Of a stretch of DNA of 39,026 bases, positions 1 to 8,435 are shown in pieces. The notes under the pieces were generated by a model that saw only the letters and a list, made by a program, of their open reading frames with translations, did not search any database and had not been told where the DNA came from. The stretch comes from Ilumatobacteraceae bacterium (lineage in GTDB: Bacteria; Actinomycetota; Acidimicrobiia; Acidimicrobiales; Ilumatobacteraceae), in the NCBI GenBank assembly GCA_025463425.1, contig JAOBWQ010000020.1, forward strand, positions 1 to 39,026, read 5' to 3'. Position 1 is the stretch's first letter. Each line of letters begins with the position of its first letter. A program made the translations under genes and the position numbers.

Positions 1-1
1 C

Positions 2-88
2 AACACCCTCGTGGCCGGCGTCCTCGGCGGCGCGTTGGCCCTGGTGGTCGTGCTCTTGGTGCTCGGCCTCACCGGCGCGTTCAACTGA
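2..88 (+). CDS. C-terminal fragment of a membrane protein (truncated by window edge)
   Basis: Frame 2 reads [28 protein letters not shown] ; single hydrophobic helix, stop at 86-88. Confidence 0.5.
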   Translation, partial: NTLVAGVLGGALALVVVLLVLGLTGAFN

Positions 89-108
89 CCGCCGAGCTCG
101 GGTCGCAA

Positions 109-123
109 TACCCCCATGGGGTA
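109..123. promoter_or_regulatory. Candidate CsoR-type copper operator 1 (TACCCCCATGGGGTA)
   Basis: TACCC...GGGTA G/C-tract inverted repeat upstream of copZ-copA-csoR. Confidence 0.65.
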
Positions 124-135
124 CTAGCCTGACCC

Positions 136-150
136 TACCCCCTGGGGGTA
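136..150. promoter_or_regulatory. Candidate CsoR-type copper operator 2 (TACCCCCTGGGGGTA)
   Basis: Palindrome with 7-bp arms around a single central base, 25 bp upstream of the copZ start. Confidence 0.75.
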
Positions 151-174
151 TCCGCCGAGCACGGGAGCAGCGCC

Positions 175-381
175 ATGGCAGTCGAGACCTTCACCGTCGT
201 CGGGATGACGTGCGCGCATTGTGTGGCGGCGGTGTCCGGGGAGCTGGCCAAGGTCGATGGTGTCGGCAAGGTCGACGTCGATCTCACCACCGGCGTGGTC
301 ACGCTCGAATCGATCACCCCGATCGCGCGGGACGTTGTCGCCGCAGCGGTCGACGACGCGGGATACGAGCTGCAGCCATGA
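175..381 (+). CDS. copZ: Copper chaperone, heavy-metal-associated (HMA) domain
   Basis: 68 aa, GMTCAHC metal-binding motif; ATGA overlap with the next gene. Confidence 0.9.
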   Translation: MAVETFTVVGMTCAHCVAAVSGELAKVDGVGKVDVDLTTGVVTLESITPIARDVVAAAVDDAGYELQP

Positions 382-2678
382 GCGTGACCGGATCAGCGCG
401 CGAGCAGGTGCGACTCGACATCGAGGGGATGACCTGCGCGTCGTGCGCGATGCGGATCGAGAAGCGCCTCAACCGGCTCGACGGGGTCACCGCCACCGTC
501 AACTACGCCACCGAGCGAGCGACTGTCGTCCTGACCGACACGCTGGTGACCGAGCAGGACCTGCTCGATCAGGTTGCGGCGGCGGGCTACACGGCCAGCC
601 TCCCCGACGCCGCGGGACTGCCGCCGGACCAGACGCACGACCACACAGCGCGCCTTGCAGATCCGGTGTCGGCGGCGCTGCGTCACCGCTTGGTCGGCTC
701 AGCAGTGCTGGCCCTCCCGGTCGTGCTCTTGGCCATGGTGCCCGCGTTGCAGTTCGACTCGTGGCAGTGGCTCTCGCTGACGCTCGCCGCGCCCGTCGTG
801 GTGTGGGGCGCATGGCCCTTCCACCGCGCGGCGTGGACCAACCTCCGCCACGGCGCGGCGACGATGGACACGCTGATCTCGGTCGGCACGATCGCCGCGT
901 TCGGGTGGTCGCTGTACGCGCTGTTCCTCGGCGACGCCGGGCAGCCCGGCTTCCGTGATCACTTCTCGCTGATGCCCGAGCGCGGCATGGGCTCGAGCCA
1001 GATCTACCTCGAAGTGGCCGCAGGCGTCACCGTGTTCATCCTCGCCGGGCGCTTCGCCGAAGAGCGCGCCAAGCGCAGCTCCGGCGCTGCACTGCGCTCC
1101 CTGCTCCAGCTCGGAGCGAAAGACGTCGCAATGGTGCGCGACGGCGTCGAGGTCCGGGTGCCGATCGCGCAGCTCGCCGTCGGCGACGTGTTCATCGTCC
1201 GGCCGGGGGAGAAGGTGGCCACCGACGGAATCGTGGTCTCGGGGACGTCGGCCGTCGACGCGTCGCTGCTGACCGGCGAACCGGTACCGGTCGAGGTCGG
1301 GCCCGGCGACGCCGTGTCCGGAGCCACCGTCAACGCGGGTGGCAGGTTGCTGGTGCGGGCCACCAGGGTCGGCAACGACACCGCGCTGGCCCAGATCGCC
1401 CGACTGGTCGAGGACGCCCAGGCCGGCAAAGCAGCCGTGCAACGCCTCGCCGATCGCATCGCCGGGGTGTTCGTGCCCGTCGTGATCTTGCTGGCCGCGG
1501 CGACGCTGGCGGTGTGGCTGGTGGTGGCCGACACCGACAAGGCCACGACCGCGTTCACGGCTGCTGTCGCGGTGTTGATCATCGCCTGTCCCTGCGCGTT
1601 GGGCTTGGCGACGCCGACGGCACTGATGGTCGGCACCGGGCGCGGAGCGCAGCTGGGCATCCTGATCAAGGGCCCAGAGGTGCTGGAGTCGACCCGAGCG
1701 ATCGACACCATCGTGCTCGACAAGACGGGCACCGTCACCACCGGCAAGATGGAGCTGGTCGACGTCGTCCCGAGCCTCGGCACCAGCGTGGAGGATCTCT
1801 TGGTGCTGGCCGGCTCGCTGGAGGACGCATCCGAGCACCCGATCGGTGCAGCGATCGCCGACGGAGCGCGCCAGCGCGGTGCCGTGCTGTCGACCGTCGA
1901 GTCGTTCGGCAACACCGAGGGCCTCGGCGTGCAGGGCGTCGTCGACGGTCACGCCGTCGTGGTCGGCCGCGAGCGGTTCTTGGCCGACTGGTCGTTGCCG
2001 TTGGGCGAGGATCTGCGTGCCGCGCGGGACGTCGCCGAAGCATCCGGGCGCACACCCGTCTTCGTCGGCTGGGACGGTGCCGTCCGCGGCATGCTCGTGG
2101 TCGCCGATGTCGTCAAGCCGACGTCGGCCGAAGCCATCGCCGGACTGCGCGCCCTCGGGTTGCGGCCCGTGCTGCTCACCGGCGACAACCCCCGCGCCGC
2201 GCGGGCAGTTGCTGACGCGGTCGGCATCACCGAGGTGATCGCGGAGGTGCTGCCCGCCGAGAAGGTGGCCGCCATCGAGCGCCTGCAGGCCGGTGGGCAC
2301 GTGGTGGCGATGGTGGGCGATGGCGTCAACGACGCGGCCGCTCTGGCCCGTGCCGATCTCGGCCTGGCGATGGGCACCGGCACCGACGCGGCCATCGAGG
2401 CCAGCGACCTGACCCTCGTTCGCGGCGATCTCCGGTCGGCGGTCGACGCGATCAGGCTCGCCCGACGAACTCTGGCGACGATCAAGGGCAACCTGTTCTG
2501 GGCCTTGGCCTACAACGTCGCCGCACTGCCGCTGGCGGCGGCGGGTCTGCTCAACCCGATGCTGGCCGGCCTGGCGATGGCGCTCTCCAGCGTCTTCGTG
2601 GTCACCAACAGCCTGCGCCTGCGCCGGTTCACATCGACATACTCAACAGCCGCCAACATCCCCCGGACAGGAGCCTGA
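378..2678 (+). CDS. copA: Copper-translocating P1B-type ATPase
   Basis: Start at 378 ([23 protein letters not shown]...); N-terminal Cxx[30 protein letters not shown] motifs. Confidence 0.95.
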   Translation: MSVTGSAREQVRLDIEGMTCASCAMRIEKRLNRLDGVTATVNYATERATVVLTDTLVTEQDLLDQVAAAGYTASLPDAAGLPPDQTHDHTARLADPVSAALRHRLVGSAVLALPVVLLAMVPALQFDSWQWLSLTLAAPVVVWGAWPFHRAAWTNLRHGAATMDTLISVGTIAAFGWSLYALFLGDAGQPGFRDHFSLMPERGMGSSQIYLEVAAGVTVFILAGRFAEERAKRSSGAALRSLLQLGAKDVAMVRDGVEVRVPIAQLAVGDVFIVRPGEKVATDGIVVSGTSAVDASLLTGEPVPVEVGPGDAVSGATVNAGGRLLVRATRVGNDTALAQIARLVEDAQAGKAAVQRLADRIAGVFVPVVILLAAATLAVWLVVADTDKATTAFTAAVAVLIIACPCALGLATPTALMVGTGRGAQLGILIKGPEVLESTRAIDTIVLDKTGTVTTGKMELVDVVPSLGTSVEDLLVLAGSLEDASEHPIGAAIADGARQRGAVLSTVESFGNTEGLGVQGVVDGHAVVVGRERFLADWSLPLGEDLRAARDVAEASGRTPVFVGWDGAVRGMLVVADVVKPTSAEAIAGLRALGLRPVLLTGDNPRAARAVADAVGITEVIAEVLPAEKVAAIERLQAGGHVVAMVGDGVNDAAALARADLGLAMGTGTDAAIEASDLTLVRGDLRSAVDAIRLARRTLATIKGNLFWALAYNVAALPLAAAGLLNPMLAGLAMALSSVFVVTNSLRLRRFTSTYSTAANIPRTGA

Positions 2679-2681
2679 GCG

Positions 2682-2966
2682 ATGGCCGCCGCCTACGACA
2701 TGCAGAAGACCGACATCGCCAAGCGCCTGGCGCGCATCGAAGGCCAGGTGCGAGGGATCGCACGGATGGTCGAGGAGGATCGCTACTGCGTCGACATCCT
2801 CGACCAGGTCTCGGCGATCACCAAGGCACTCCAGCAGGTGTCGCTCGGGCTGCTGCGCGACCACCTCGGCCATTGCGTCGCCCATGCGGTGCAAGAGGGC
2901 GGACCCCAGGCGCAGGAGAAGATCGACGAGGCGACCGCGGCGATCGCCCGCCTGATGCGGAGCTGA
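2682..2966 (+). CDS. csoR: CsoR-family copper-sensing transcriptional repressor
   Basis: 94 aa DUF156/CsoR fold sequence with the Cys (YCVDIL) and HxxxC (DHLGHCV) ligand pattern. Confidence 0.9.
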   Translation: MAAAYDMQKTDIAKRLARIEGQVRGIARMVEEDRYCVDILDQVSAITKALQQVSLGLLRDHLGHCVAHAVQEGGPQAQEKIDEATAAIARLMRS

Positions 2967-3079
2967 TCGTTGCGGCGCACACGACGTTTACCGAGAGTTG
3001 ACCGACGACCCCGAGACCACAGGGGCGTCAGGGGGCCGCTCTCCTACACTGGGTCGGTGTTCCAACGCTGCGAGGTGGC

Positions 3080-4024
3080 ATGACCTCCACCATTCCTGAC
3101 GAGACCCCGGCCAACCCGCGCACGCATCGCGCGGTGCTCATCGCCGGTGTGGCGCTCGCCGTCGCGATCGTCGTGCTCGCGATCGCCAGTGGATCCGGTC
3201 CGTTGAGCGCCCCGAAGGCGATCGTGATGGGCCTCGTCGAGGGCATCACCGAGTTCTTGCCCGTGTCGTCCACAGGTCACCTGCTGATCACTCAGCGCCT
3301 GCTCCACCTCGGCAGCGGCGCCGGCAAGACCGCAGCCGACACCTATGCGATCGCGATCCAGTTCGGCGCGATCCTTGCCGTGGTCGCGCTCTACCGCAAC
3401 CGGATCGTGCACCTCGTCCAGGGTGCGATCGGCAAGGACGCCGACGGACGAACCCTGTTGATCCGCCTCATCGTCGCGTTCATCCCCGCTGCGATCATCG
3501 GCGGCGCGCTGGACCACAAGATCAAGGAGCACCTCTTCGCGCCGTGGCCGGTGGTCGGTGCGTGGGCGGTCGGCGGTGTGTTCTTGCTGATCTGGAAGCC
3601 CAAGCACGGAACGAAGACGCTGACCGAGCTCACGGTGCGCAGCGCAGCGATCATCGGCTTCGCGCAGGCACTGGCCCTCTGGCCCGGCGTCAGTCGCAGC
3701 CTCGTAACCATCGTCGCCGCGCTCGCCGTGGGGCTCGACATCGGTGCTGCGGTCGAGTTCAGCTTCCTCCTCGGACTCGCCACGCTGTCGGCCGCGACCG
3801 CACTCGATCTCGCCAAGGACGGCCACACGCTGATCCACGACTACGGGATCCTCACCCCGCTGCTCGGTGCCCTCGTCGCGTTCGTGGCCGCGGTCGCCGC
3901 GGTGCGCTGGCTGGTCAGCTACCTGAACACGCGACCGCTGCGGAACTTCGGCTACTACCGCATCGCTGTCGCCGCCGTCACCGTGGTGCTGATCGCGACG
4001 AACGCCATCTCGGCCAAGCTCTGA
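3080..4024 (+). CDS. uppP: Undecaprenyl-diphosphatase
   Basis: MGLVEGITEFLPVSSTGHLLIT signature and PGVSRS motif, polytopic membrane protein. Confidence 0.95.
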   Translation: MTSTIPDETPANPRTHRAVLIAGVALAVAIVVLAIASGSGPLSAPKAIVMGLVEGITEFLPVSSTGHLLITQRLLHLGSGAGKTAADTYAIAIQFGAILAVVALYRNRIVHLVQGAIGKDADGRTLLIRLIVAFIPAAIIGGALDHKIKEHLFAPWPVVGAWAVGGVFLLIWKPKHGTKTLTELTVRSAAIIGFAQALALWPGVSRSLVTIVAALAVGLDIGAAVEFSFLLGLATLSAATALDLAKDGHTLIHDYGILTPLLGALVAFVAAVAAVRWLVSYLNTRPLRNFGYYRIAVAAVTVVLIATNAISAKL

Positions 4025-4025
4025 T

Positions 4026-4460
4026 TCAGCCGATGGCGCGCATGCGATTGTTGCGCGCGTTGTGCTCCACCTCGGCGAGGCCGAGCTGTTCCAACACCGG
4101 CGGCACGTAGTTCGCGAAGCGACCGCGCAGGCCCTTCTTCAACCCGTACCAACCGCCGACCGGGTTGTCGCCCGAACGACCCCAGGCCTCGACCGTGTCC
4201 GGCTTGGCTTCTTTCTGCTCGTCGGCGTTGCCGAGCGCGACCCAGTCGCCCGCGCCGACCAACATCTGATGGAGGTCGTCGATGCAGCGCAGGTCGTAGC
4301 GCAGCTGCGTGGTGCCGACCTGGACGACGAGCGCCGGCGGGTCAGCAGCCTCGTCGCGCCAGGCCTCGAACTCGGACCCACCTGGTGGCGTCGAGAGGAT
4401 CCAGGGATCCTCGGCCGTTCCCTCACCGCTGGCACTGCTGGTCGTTCCGTTGTCGCTCAT
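4026..4460 (-). CDS. Conserved hypothetical protein (~144 aa)
   Basis: Start MSDNGTTSS at 4460 preferred (ORF can extend to 4490); no diagnostic motif recognised. Confidence 0.7.
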   Translation of the reverse strand: MSDNGTTSSASGEGTAEDPWILSTPPGGSEFEAWRDEAADPPALVVQVGTTQLRYDLRCIDDLHQMLVGAGDWVALGNADEQKEAKPDTVEAWGRSGDNPVGGWYGLKKGLRGRFANYVPPVLEQLGLAEVEHNARNNRMRAIG

Positions 4461-4476
4461 CGGGTGAGTATGGTCT

Positions 4477-4507
4477 GCGGTACCTGACATCTTCTGTCAT
4501 GTACCGC
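4477..4507. promoter_or_regulatory. Candidate operator: 13-bp inverted repeat GCGGTACCTGACA-tcttc-TGTCATGTACCGC
   Basis: 12 of 13 arm positions pair; lies between divergent genes, one encoding an HTH regulator. Confidence 0.7.
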
Positions 4508-4520
4508 GAAGGAGCTGGAG

Positions 4521-5063
4521 ATGCGCGCCGGTCGGCTGGTGCAGATGCTGCGACTGCTGCAGACCCGTGGTCAGCTCACGGTGGCCGAGCTCGCCGCCGA
4601 ACTGGAGGTGTCGACGCGCACGGTCCTGCGCGACGTCGAATCGCTCAGCGGCGCCGGCGTGCCGATCTACGCGGTCCGCGGTCCAAGGGGTGGCATCGCC
4701 CTGCTCGATGCCCAACCCCTGGCCCTCCCCGACCTGCCGCGCGCCGCGCCGGCCGGCGCGAGTCGCGGATCGGGCCGCGCGATGTCGCGGGCCGTCGTGC
4801 TGCTGTCTCCACTCGGGCGGAGGATGGCTGTGCTGTCCGGTCGTCCCGCCGGGCTGCGCATCCGGCGGGCGAGGGAGTCGGCGATCGGTCGGGAGGGCTG
4901 GGTCGAGGCGTCGTTCGCGATCTCGACGATCGATGTCGCGCTGCTCGACGTGCTCACGTTCGGTCTCGAGATCGAGGTCCTCCGCCCGGAATCGCTGCGC
5001 GACGCCGTCGGGGAGATCGGGCGCGAGATCGCCATCCGCCACGGCCGCGGGGAGCGCCGGTGA
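4521..5063 (+). CDS. Short DeoR/YafY-type HTH regulator with abbreviated WYL/WCX-like C-terminus
   Basis: N-terminus [39 protein letters not shown]-terminus resembles the end of WYL regulators; only 180 aa. Confidence 0.8.
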   Translation: MRAGRLVQMLRLLQTRGQLTVAELAAELEVSTRTVLRDVESLSGAGVPIYAVRGPRGGIALLDAQPLALPDLPRAAPAGASRGSGRAMSRAVVLLSPLGRRMAVLSGRPAGLRIRRARESAIGREGWVEASFAISTIDVALLDVLTFGLEIEVLRPESLRDAVGEIGREIAIRHGRGERR

Positions 5064-5064
5064 C

Positions 5065-6336
5065 CTATGCGATCCCGAACCAGCCGAGCACGGTCTGGAC
5101 CGCGACGAACGCGGCGAGCACGCTGACACCGATCGTGCACACCGTGGCAACGGCGCGGAACACCGGGCCATTCACGTTCGCGCCCATCAGCCGCTTGCGG
5201 TTGGCGAGGACGAGGATGAAGGTCAGCAGGATCGGGCTGATCAGGCCGTTGAGGAACTGGGTGTTGACGAGCAGCTTGAACAGGTTGCCGGGCGCCAGCG
5301 CCACGGCGGCGCCGACGACGATCTGGGCGGTGAACAGGCCGAGGAACAGCTTGGCATCGCGGAACTTGCGCGAGACGCTGCGCTCGGCGCCGATCGCCTC
5401 GGCCAGCGCATACGACGTTGCCAGCGGCACCACGGCGGCCGCGAGCAGGGACGCTCCGAGGAGGCCGATCGCAAAGATCGTCTCGGCGCGATGGCCGGCT
5501 ACGGGCTCCAGCGCCTGGGCGGCCTCCGCCGCCGATGCCAACGGCCCACGCCCGCCGATCGCCGCGGCCGTGGCGATGATGATCGACATGCTGATCAGGC
5601 TGGCGAAGATCGAGCCCGTCACCGAATCGATCCGGATCGCGCGCAGGTCGTCCGCCGCGCCGCCGCGCTCGACCACTGCGGCTGCCTGGTACAGCTGCAT
5701 GTACGGAGTGATCGTGGTGCCGATCAGCGCGACCGTCAGGAACAGGAAGGCCTTGCTCCCGGACAGGTGCGGGATGAACGTGTCCTCGGCGACGCGCGAC
5801 CAGTGTGGATGGCCGAGCAGGGCCGAGATCGGATAGGCCAGGAACACGAGCGACAACAGCACGAACAGCCGCTCGGCGTACCGGTACGAGCCGAGCACCA
5901 CGACCGCCCACACGCCGATCGCCGCCAGCGGCACCGCCACGTAGCGCGAGGCGCCGAGCAGCTCCATCGCCGCGCCGATGCCCGCGAACTCGGACACGAC
6001 CAAGCCGAGGTTGGCGAGCAGCAGGCAGACCACCGAGAACGTCGCGAGGCGCAGCGAGAACTGCTCGCGGATCAACGAGACGAGCCCGTTGCCCGTGGTG
6101 GCGCCGAGGCGGGCGGCCATCTCCTGGACGACGACCAGCGCGACGGTGACGATGGCCATCACGAACAGCGTGCGGTAGCCGAACTGCGCACCGGCGGAGG
6201 CGTAGGTCGCGATGCCGCCGGCGTCGTTGCCGGCGTTGGCGGCGACGAGGCCGGGACCAAGCACGGCGGCCACGGCGAGGGCGCGGCGGATCCGGCGCCG
6301 CAGCGCCGAACGGGCGCGACGCGGGTCGAGCTTCAT
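5065..6336 (-). CDS. Nramp-related divalent metal transporter, probably NRMT-type (Mg2+)
   Basis: Nramp architecture, but the TM1 motif is DAGG instead of DPGN and the TM6 motif is TPY instead of MPH; coupled to an MgtE-N protein. Confidence 0.8.
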   Translation of the reverse strand: MKLDPRRARSALRRRIRRALAVAAVLGPGLVAANAGNDAGGIATYASAGAQFGYRTLFVMAIVTVALVVVQEMAARLGATTGNGLVSLIREQFSLRLATFSVVCLLLANLGLVVSEFAGIGAAMELLGASRYVAVPLAAIGVWAVVVLGSYRYAERLFVLLSLVFLAYPISALLGHPHWSRVAEDTFIPHLSGSKAFLFLTVALIGTTITPYMQLYQAAAVVERGGAADDLRAIRIDSVTGSIFASLISMSIIIATAAAIGGRGPLASAAEAAQALEPVAGHRAETIFAIGLLGASLLAAAVVPLATSYALAEAIGAERSVSRKFRDAKLFLGLFTAQIVVGAAVALAPGNLFKLLVNTQFLNGLISPILLTFILVLANRKRLMGANVNGPVFRAVATVCTIGVSVLAAFVAVQTVLGWFGIA

Positions 6337-7652
6337 CGGTCGCCCACGTTCGGGCGGACTCGACTGGGGGTGCGCGTGAGCGCGTCGAGGACGTCGTCGA
6401 GCAGGATCCGGCCCAGCGGGCGTCCGGCTTCGTCGGCGACGACGATCGAGCTGCGCCGGTTGGAGAGCACTGCATCGACGACGTCGTCGAGTGGTGCGTC
6501 GGGCGCGACCACGATCGGCCAGGGCGGGCCGACGAGATCGCCGATGTCCGTCGCTCGATCGGCAACGGCGAGCTCGAACACCGAGACGTCGTCGAGCAGA
6601 ACGCCGTCCTCGTCGACGACCAGCACTGCGTCGAGGTCGTCGCGGTGGTTCGCCAGCGCGCGGAGGGAGTCGATCACGTCGGCCACCGTCATGCCGCGTC
6701 GAACGATCGCGAGGACGGTCGTCATGATGCCGCCGGCGGTCTCCTCGTCGTAGCCGAGCAGTCGCTGCACCGCGTCGCGAGTCGTCGCGGGGAGGCCGGC
6801 CAGGATCTCGTCGCGAGCGTCGCCGTCGAACTCCCGGAGCGCCTCGGTGGCCTCGTCCGGCTCCATCTCGGCGATGATCGCCGTCGCCCGCTCGGGTGTG
6901 ATCTCGCGCAGCAGCCGGTCGCGCTGCTCGGTCTCCATCTCCTCCAGGGCGTCGGCCGCGACCTCGGCGTCGAGCGAGTCGACCAGGCCCAACCGCTGCT
7001 GCTGGCCGAGCTGCTCCAGCAGGCCGGCGAGATCTGCCGGACGCAGCCGGCGGAGCTCGCGGTTGGCGCGGTCGAGGCGCACGGAACCGACCTCGCCGAC
7101 GAGCTGGATGTCGGTCCAGTCGATCACGCGCTCCGGTGTCGGACGGCTGCGAAACCGTCGTGGGCCGAGTCGGCGCAACAGCGATCGCATGCCGACCTCG
7201 ACTCCGACGAGGCGGATCCGGTCACCGATCGGCGCGAGGTAGAGGTCCGAGGCGCGCACGATCTGCACCCCGTCGATGTCGACCAGCTGATGATCGACGA
7301 CGTCGCCCATCAGCAGCACCTCGCCGTCACGGCGCTCGAACTCGCGGACGTCGAGCTGCGCCGACGACAGGGTGACGGTCTGGCCGGTCAGCGTCGAGAC
7401 CTGCGCAACGGGAACGAACGCGCGCCGCCGGCCGACACGGATCACGAGGCCGGTCACCTCCGGCACCCGCAGTCCGGCGGTGAGCGTGACGACGTCGAAC
7501 ACCCGGCCGACCTCGGCGCCGCCCATCAGCTCGACCGGACGGCCGATCAGACCGGCGACCGAGACGAGCTGCTCGCGAACCGTGCGCACGTCGATCAGAC
7601 GGCGGCGCAGGCGCTTGACAGACGGCAGGGGAACTCCAACTCTGCTGACCAC
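6333..7652 (-). CDS. Soluble MgtE N-terminal-domain/CBS protein with PRC-barrel-like N-terminus
   Basis: MgtE-N repeats (ALEEMETEQRDRLLREITPERATAIIAEMEPDEATEAL) and CBS pair, no TM domain; GTG start at 7652 preceded by GGAGGTGATC; ATGA overlap with the Nramp gene. ORF could extend to 7697. Confidence 0.85.
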   Translation of the reverse strand: MVSRVGVPLPSVKRLRRRLIDVRTVREQLVSVAGLIGRPVELMGGAEVGRVFDVVTLTAGLRVPEVTGLVIRVGRRRAFVPVAQVSTLTGQTVTLSSAQLDVREFERRDGEVLLMGDVVDHQLVDIDGVQIVRASDLYLAPIGDRIRLVGVEVGMRSLLRRLGPRRFRSRPTPERVIDWTDIQLVGEVGSVRLDRANRELRRLRPADLAGLLEQLGQQQRLGLVDSLDAEVAADALEEMETEQRDRLLREITPERATAIIAEMEPDEATEALREFDGDARDEILAGLPATTRDAVQRLLGYDEETAGGIMTTVLAIVRRGMTVADVIDSLRALANHRDDLDAVLVVDEDGVLLDDVSVFELAVADRATDIGDLVGPPWPIVVAPDAPLDDVVDAVLSNRRSSIVVADEAGRPLGRILLDDVLDALTRTPSRVRPNVGDR

Positions 7653-7776
7653 GGTGATCACCTCCGGGCGTTGTTCGAGCGGTCGCTGGGCAACCACCGG
7701 TCGAGGACGCGCTCACACCAGCCGACGCGAGGGCACTGCGACACTACTCGCGAGGGCCTGTCGCGCCGCCGCGCAA

Positions 7777-7835
7777 TTCACTGGATTGAGCGCTCGCACC
7801 GTTGCCTATGATCAACGATCGTGAACTCCAGTGAA
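7777..7835. promoter_or_regulatory. Candidate XRE autoregulatory operators flanking promoter
   Basis: Perfect 9-bp inverted repeat TTCACTGGA (7777-7785) / TCCAGTGAA (7827-7835), with TATGAT -10-like box at 7807-7812 between. Confidence 0.5.
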
Positions 7836-8435
7836 CTGTCCGGACAGCTCGGCCGTGCCGTGCGAACGGCCCGTCTTGAGCGCGGTCTGTCGCTGGGGGA
7901 CGTCGCCGAGCGGGCCGGGTTGTCCAAATCGATCCTGTCTCGACTCGAACGCGGGTCGGGCAACCCATCGATCGAGACGCTGTGGCGGATCGCCCAGGCG
8001 CTGGACGTGCCGCTCGGGTCGCTGCTCGAATCGGACAGCCAGCCGCGGGTCCGCCGCATCGCCTCGCGGACCGGTCAGACCCTGCGCGGCCACTCCGGTC
8101 TCGCGGCCTGGCTCGTGCACGCCGACGCCCGAGGTCATCGCACCGAGCTGTTCGAGATCGACCTGCCGGCGAACTCGACCCACGATGCAGCGCCGCACCT
8201 CCCCGGCACCGAGGAGGTCGTGATGTGCGCCCGGGGGAGTGCCGTCGTCGGCCCGATCGCGGAGGAGGTCAGCCTCAAGGCCGGCGACGCGGCGTGGTTC
8301 GAGGCCGACGGCGCGCACGTCTACCGGGCCGGAGCCAGGGGCGCGCAGCTGTGGAATCTGCTCCTGGTGCCCATCATCGCCGAACACCGCGCCGACCATC
8401 GCGCCGACCATCGCGCCGCAGCGGCCGCACGATGA
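7821..8435 (+). CDS. XRE-family transcriptional regulator with C-terminal cupin domain
   Basis: HTH LGRAVRTARLERGLSLGDVAERAGLSKSILSRLERGSGNPSIETLWRIAQAL followed by a cupin-like region. Confidence 0.9.
   Translation: MNSSELSGQLGRAVRTARLERGLSLGDVAERAGLSKSILSRLERGSGNPSIETLWRIAQALDVPLGSLLESDSQPRVRRIASRTGQTLRGHSGLAAWLVHADARGHRTELFEIDLPANSTHDAAPHLPGTEEVVMCARGSAVVGPIAEEVSLKAGDAAWFEADGAHVYRAGARGAQLWNLLLVPIIAEHRADHRADHRAAAAAR
8388..8418 (+). repeat. 12-bp tandem repeat CGCGCCGACCAT (about 2.6 copies) inside the regulator's C-terminus
   Basis: CGCGCCGACCAT at 8388-8399 and 8400-8411, partial at 8412-8418; encodes HRADHRADHRA. Confidence 0.9.

Noticed and set aside
210-377. N-terminal extension of copA ORF to 210
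   Set aside because: Overlaps copZ in another frame and encodes Arg/Gly-rich sequence; the ATG at 378 with ATGA coupling is the natural start.
699-2300. 533-aa minus-strand ORF opposite copA
   Set aside because: Low-complexity His/Asp/Gly/Arg composition typical of antisense shadow frames in high-GC DNA; the + strand frame is clearly CopA.
4567-6753. 728-aa plus-strand ORF and 632-aa minus-strand ORF (4667-6565) across the Nramp region
   Set aside because: Arg/Ala/Asp-rich shadow frames overlapping the well-supported Nramp and WYL-like genes.
7653-7800. M-box (Mg riboswitch) upstream of the MgtE-N/Nramp-related unit
   Set aside because: The gap to the divergent XRE gene is short and I could not identify M-box conserved elements; an Infernal search would be decisive.
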